Shown here: positions 5,098 through 6,051 of the stretch, piece after piece
How positions within the stretch are numbered: position 1 is the first letter of the stretch
How the letters are laid out: the number at the start of each line of letters is the position of its first letter
Source of the DNA: Methylobacteriaceae bacterium
GTDB lineage: Bacteria > Pseudomonadota > Alphaproteobacteria > Rhizobiales > Beijerinckiaceae
Reading direction: 5' to 3'
DNA length: 6,051 nt
Assembly (NCBI GenBank): GCA_019247255.1
Contig: JAFAPJ010000502.1
Coordinates: 1 to 6,051, forward strand
The notes under the pieces: model-generated
What the model was told of the DNA's origin: nothing
The model's database searches: none
What the model saw: only the letters and a program-made list of their open reading frames with translations
Translations under genes and position numbers: made by a program

Positions 5098-5835
5098 CTA
5101 TCGTCGCGCGCGGGTCGCCTCGTCGCGGCAGGGCCGAATGGCGGCCGGGTCGGGGCGCGCGTCCGGGGCCGGCGCGGCGAAGATCGCGAGGTAGCCGCTT
5201 CCGCCCGTGAGCGTGTGGAAGCCCGTCTCGCGATAGCCCGCGGCGGCGAGCTCGCAGCGCAGGAGCGCCGGCGGGGTGCCGTGCCGGGACGGGATGTCGT
5301 CCGCGTCCACGATCCCGACCCGACCGCCGCCTGTCAGGGCGGGCCCGAGATTGTCCAGAAGCCCGAAGGGTTGGGCGATCTCGTGGTACATGTGGATGAG
5401 GATCGCGACGTCGACGGAGCCCGGCGGCAGGCGCGGATCATGCGCCTCTCCGAGCCCGATCGAGACGTTCGCGAGCCGGCGGGACGCGACCGCCCGCTGA
5501 AGCTCGGCGAGATAGGCGGGCGTCACGTCCTGCGCGAGGACGCGACCGTCCGGGCCGACCATCGGCGCGAGCCGCAGCGTGTAGTAGCCGGCGCCGGCCC
5601 CGATATCCGCGACCGTCTCGCCGGGCTTGATGCCGAGAAGGCGAGCGACCTGCCCGACCTCGTTCGCCCGGTCGCGATCGGCGTCGCTCATCCAGCGCGG
5701 GGAGATGATCTCGGCGACCGGCCGGTCGGGCGGCGGATAGGCCGAGGCTGGACGGCCCGGCGGTCCGAGCGGCTCGAGCGCCCGGGCGGGCGCGACGCTC
5801 GCGAGGCAGAGGAAGGCGAGGAGAAGAAGCCGCAT
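5098..5835 (-). CDS. Exported class I SAM-dependent methyltransferase-like protein
   Basis: With the ATG at 5835 the product has 245 residues. It opens with an apparent signal peptide: a Met-Arg start, hydrophobic LLLLAFLCLASVA, and an ARA cleavage site near residue 19. This is why 5835 is preferred over the in-frame ATG at 5904, which would bury the signal behind 23 Pro/Ala-rich residues. The methyltransferase domain follows RWMSDADRDRANEVGQVARL. Motif I is VADIGAGAGYYT (75-86), the acidic end of strand 2 is AQDV (101-104), and the motif IV region is VDVAILIHMYHEI. No substrate can be named. Similar apparently exported methyltransferase-fold proteins exist in Rhizobiales, to my knowledge without a defined role. 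The use of cytosolic SAM outside the membrane is unexplained, so the N-terminus may be an anchor or the fold may have another job. The stop lies 149 bp upstream of the VOC start, and the operator between them argues for separate transcription. Confidence 0.82.
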   Translation of the reverse strand: MRLLLLAFLCLASVAPARALEPLGPPGRPASAYPPPDRPVAEIISPRWMSDADRDRANEVGQVARLLGIKPGETVADIGAGAGYYTLRLAPMVGPDGRVLAQDVTPAYLAELQRAVASRRLANVSIGLGEAHDPRLPPGSVDVAILIHMYHEIAQPFGLLDNLGPALTGGGRVGIVDADDIPSRHGTPPALLRCELAAAGYRETGFHTLTGGSGYLAIFAAPAPDARPDPAAIRPCRDEATRARR

Positions 5836-6051
5836 GGCCCTGCCTAACCCGTCCGGCGCCGGCGCGGGAGCCGGCAGATTGACCGAGGCGAGGCCGGGCG
5901 GCATCCCGTGCCGTCGCAGGTCGCGTCATCCTGGCGCTGGACGGCGGGGGCCGCGACGGATCACGGTGCGCGGATGGTGGACCGTCTGACCGATCGCAGC
6001 CGCCCGGTCCCGGGTGGCGCAGGGGCTGGCCCGGCCGTCCTGACCGACCAC
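5836..6051. other. Right-edge region without a supported gene
   Basis: There is no recognisable protein, RNA or repeat here. On the + strand an ATG at 5974 opens 26 codons to the edge (MVDRLTDRSRPVPGG...), which could be the start of a divergent gene, but there is no Shine-Dalgarno and no family match. On the - strand the frame from the edge to a TGA at 5926-5928 is open for 41 codons, equally without support. The promoter of the methyltransferase gene should lie here, but I see no clear -35/-10 pair. Confidence 0.5.

Noticed and set aside
5041..5847. Plus-strand open frame of 268 codons over the methyltransferase gene
   Set aside because: It mirrors the - strand gene, which has a clear SAM motif and signal peptide. 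The plus product is low-complexity Arg/Asp/Gly.
5930..5985. Patatin-like LALDGGG peptide on the + strand
   Set aside because: The resemblance to a patatin DGGG motif is a few residues only; the frame that follows is low-complexity with no further match.

Overview
The window is high-GC DNA from an alphaproteobacterium, most likely of the order Hyphomicrobiales (Rhizobiales). Evidence for this is the alphaproteobacterial Ffh sequence (G4 motif TRMDGD), bS16 with a Lys/Ala-rich tail, the conserved ffh-rpsP-rimM order, and two kinds of palindromic intergenic element of a type common in this order. The genus cannot be fixed from the sequence. There is no sign of phage, transposase, CRISPR or plasmid functions, and no RNA gene was recognised.

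Left part (1-3547, + strand): about 300 bp of non-coding DNA carries a large nested palindromic repeat. It is followed by a translation and protein-targeting cluster: ffh (signal recognition particle GTPase), rpsP (ribosomal protein bS16), rimM (30S maturation factor) and a GNAT-family acetyltransferase whose GTG start overlaps the rimM stop. Two hairpins of a dispersed-repeat type separate ffh from rpsP. The trmD-rplS pair that usually follows rimM is not in the window.

Middle part (3495-5030, - strand): three tightly packed genes read toward the ribosomal cluster, in the order VOC/glyoxalase-fold protein, TetR-family repressor, MmcQ/YjbR-family protein. Spacing is 6 bp between the first two and a 4-base ATGA overlap between the last two. 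Upstream of the first gene is a near-perfect 17-bp palindrome (ACATACGGACTGTATGT, 5001-5017) inside a plausible promoter. It looks like the operator through which the TetR protein represses its own operon. The mmcQ 3' end overlaps the 3' end of the acetyltransferase gene by 53 bp, tail to tail.

Right part (5098-5835, - strand): one gene encodes a class I SAM-dependent methyltransferase-fold protein with an apparent N-terminal signal peptide. The last ~215 bp hold no gene I can support.

I see no convincing undescribed defence or mobile system. The most testable points are the VOC-TetR-MmcQ module with its operator, the rimM-GNAT coupling with trmD absent, the signal peptide on a methyltransferase fold, and the palindromic elements around ffh.
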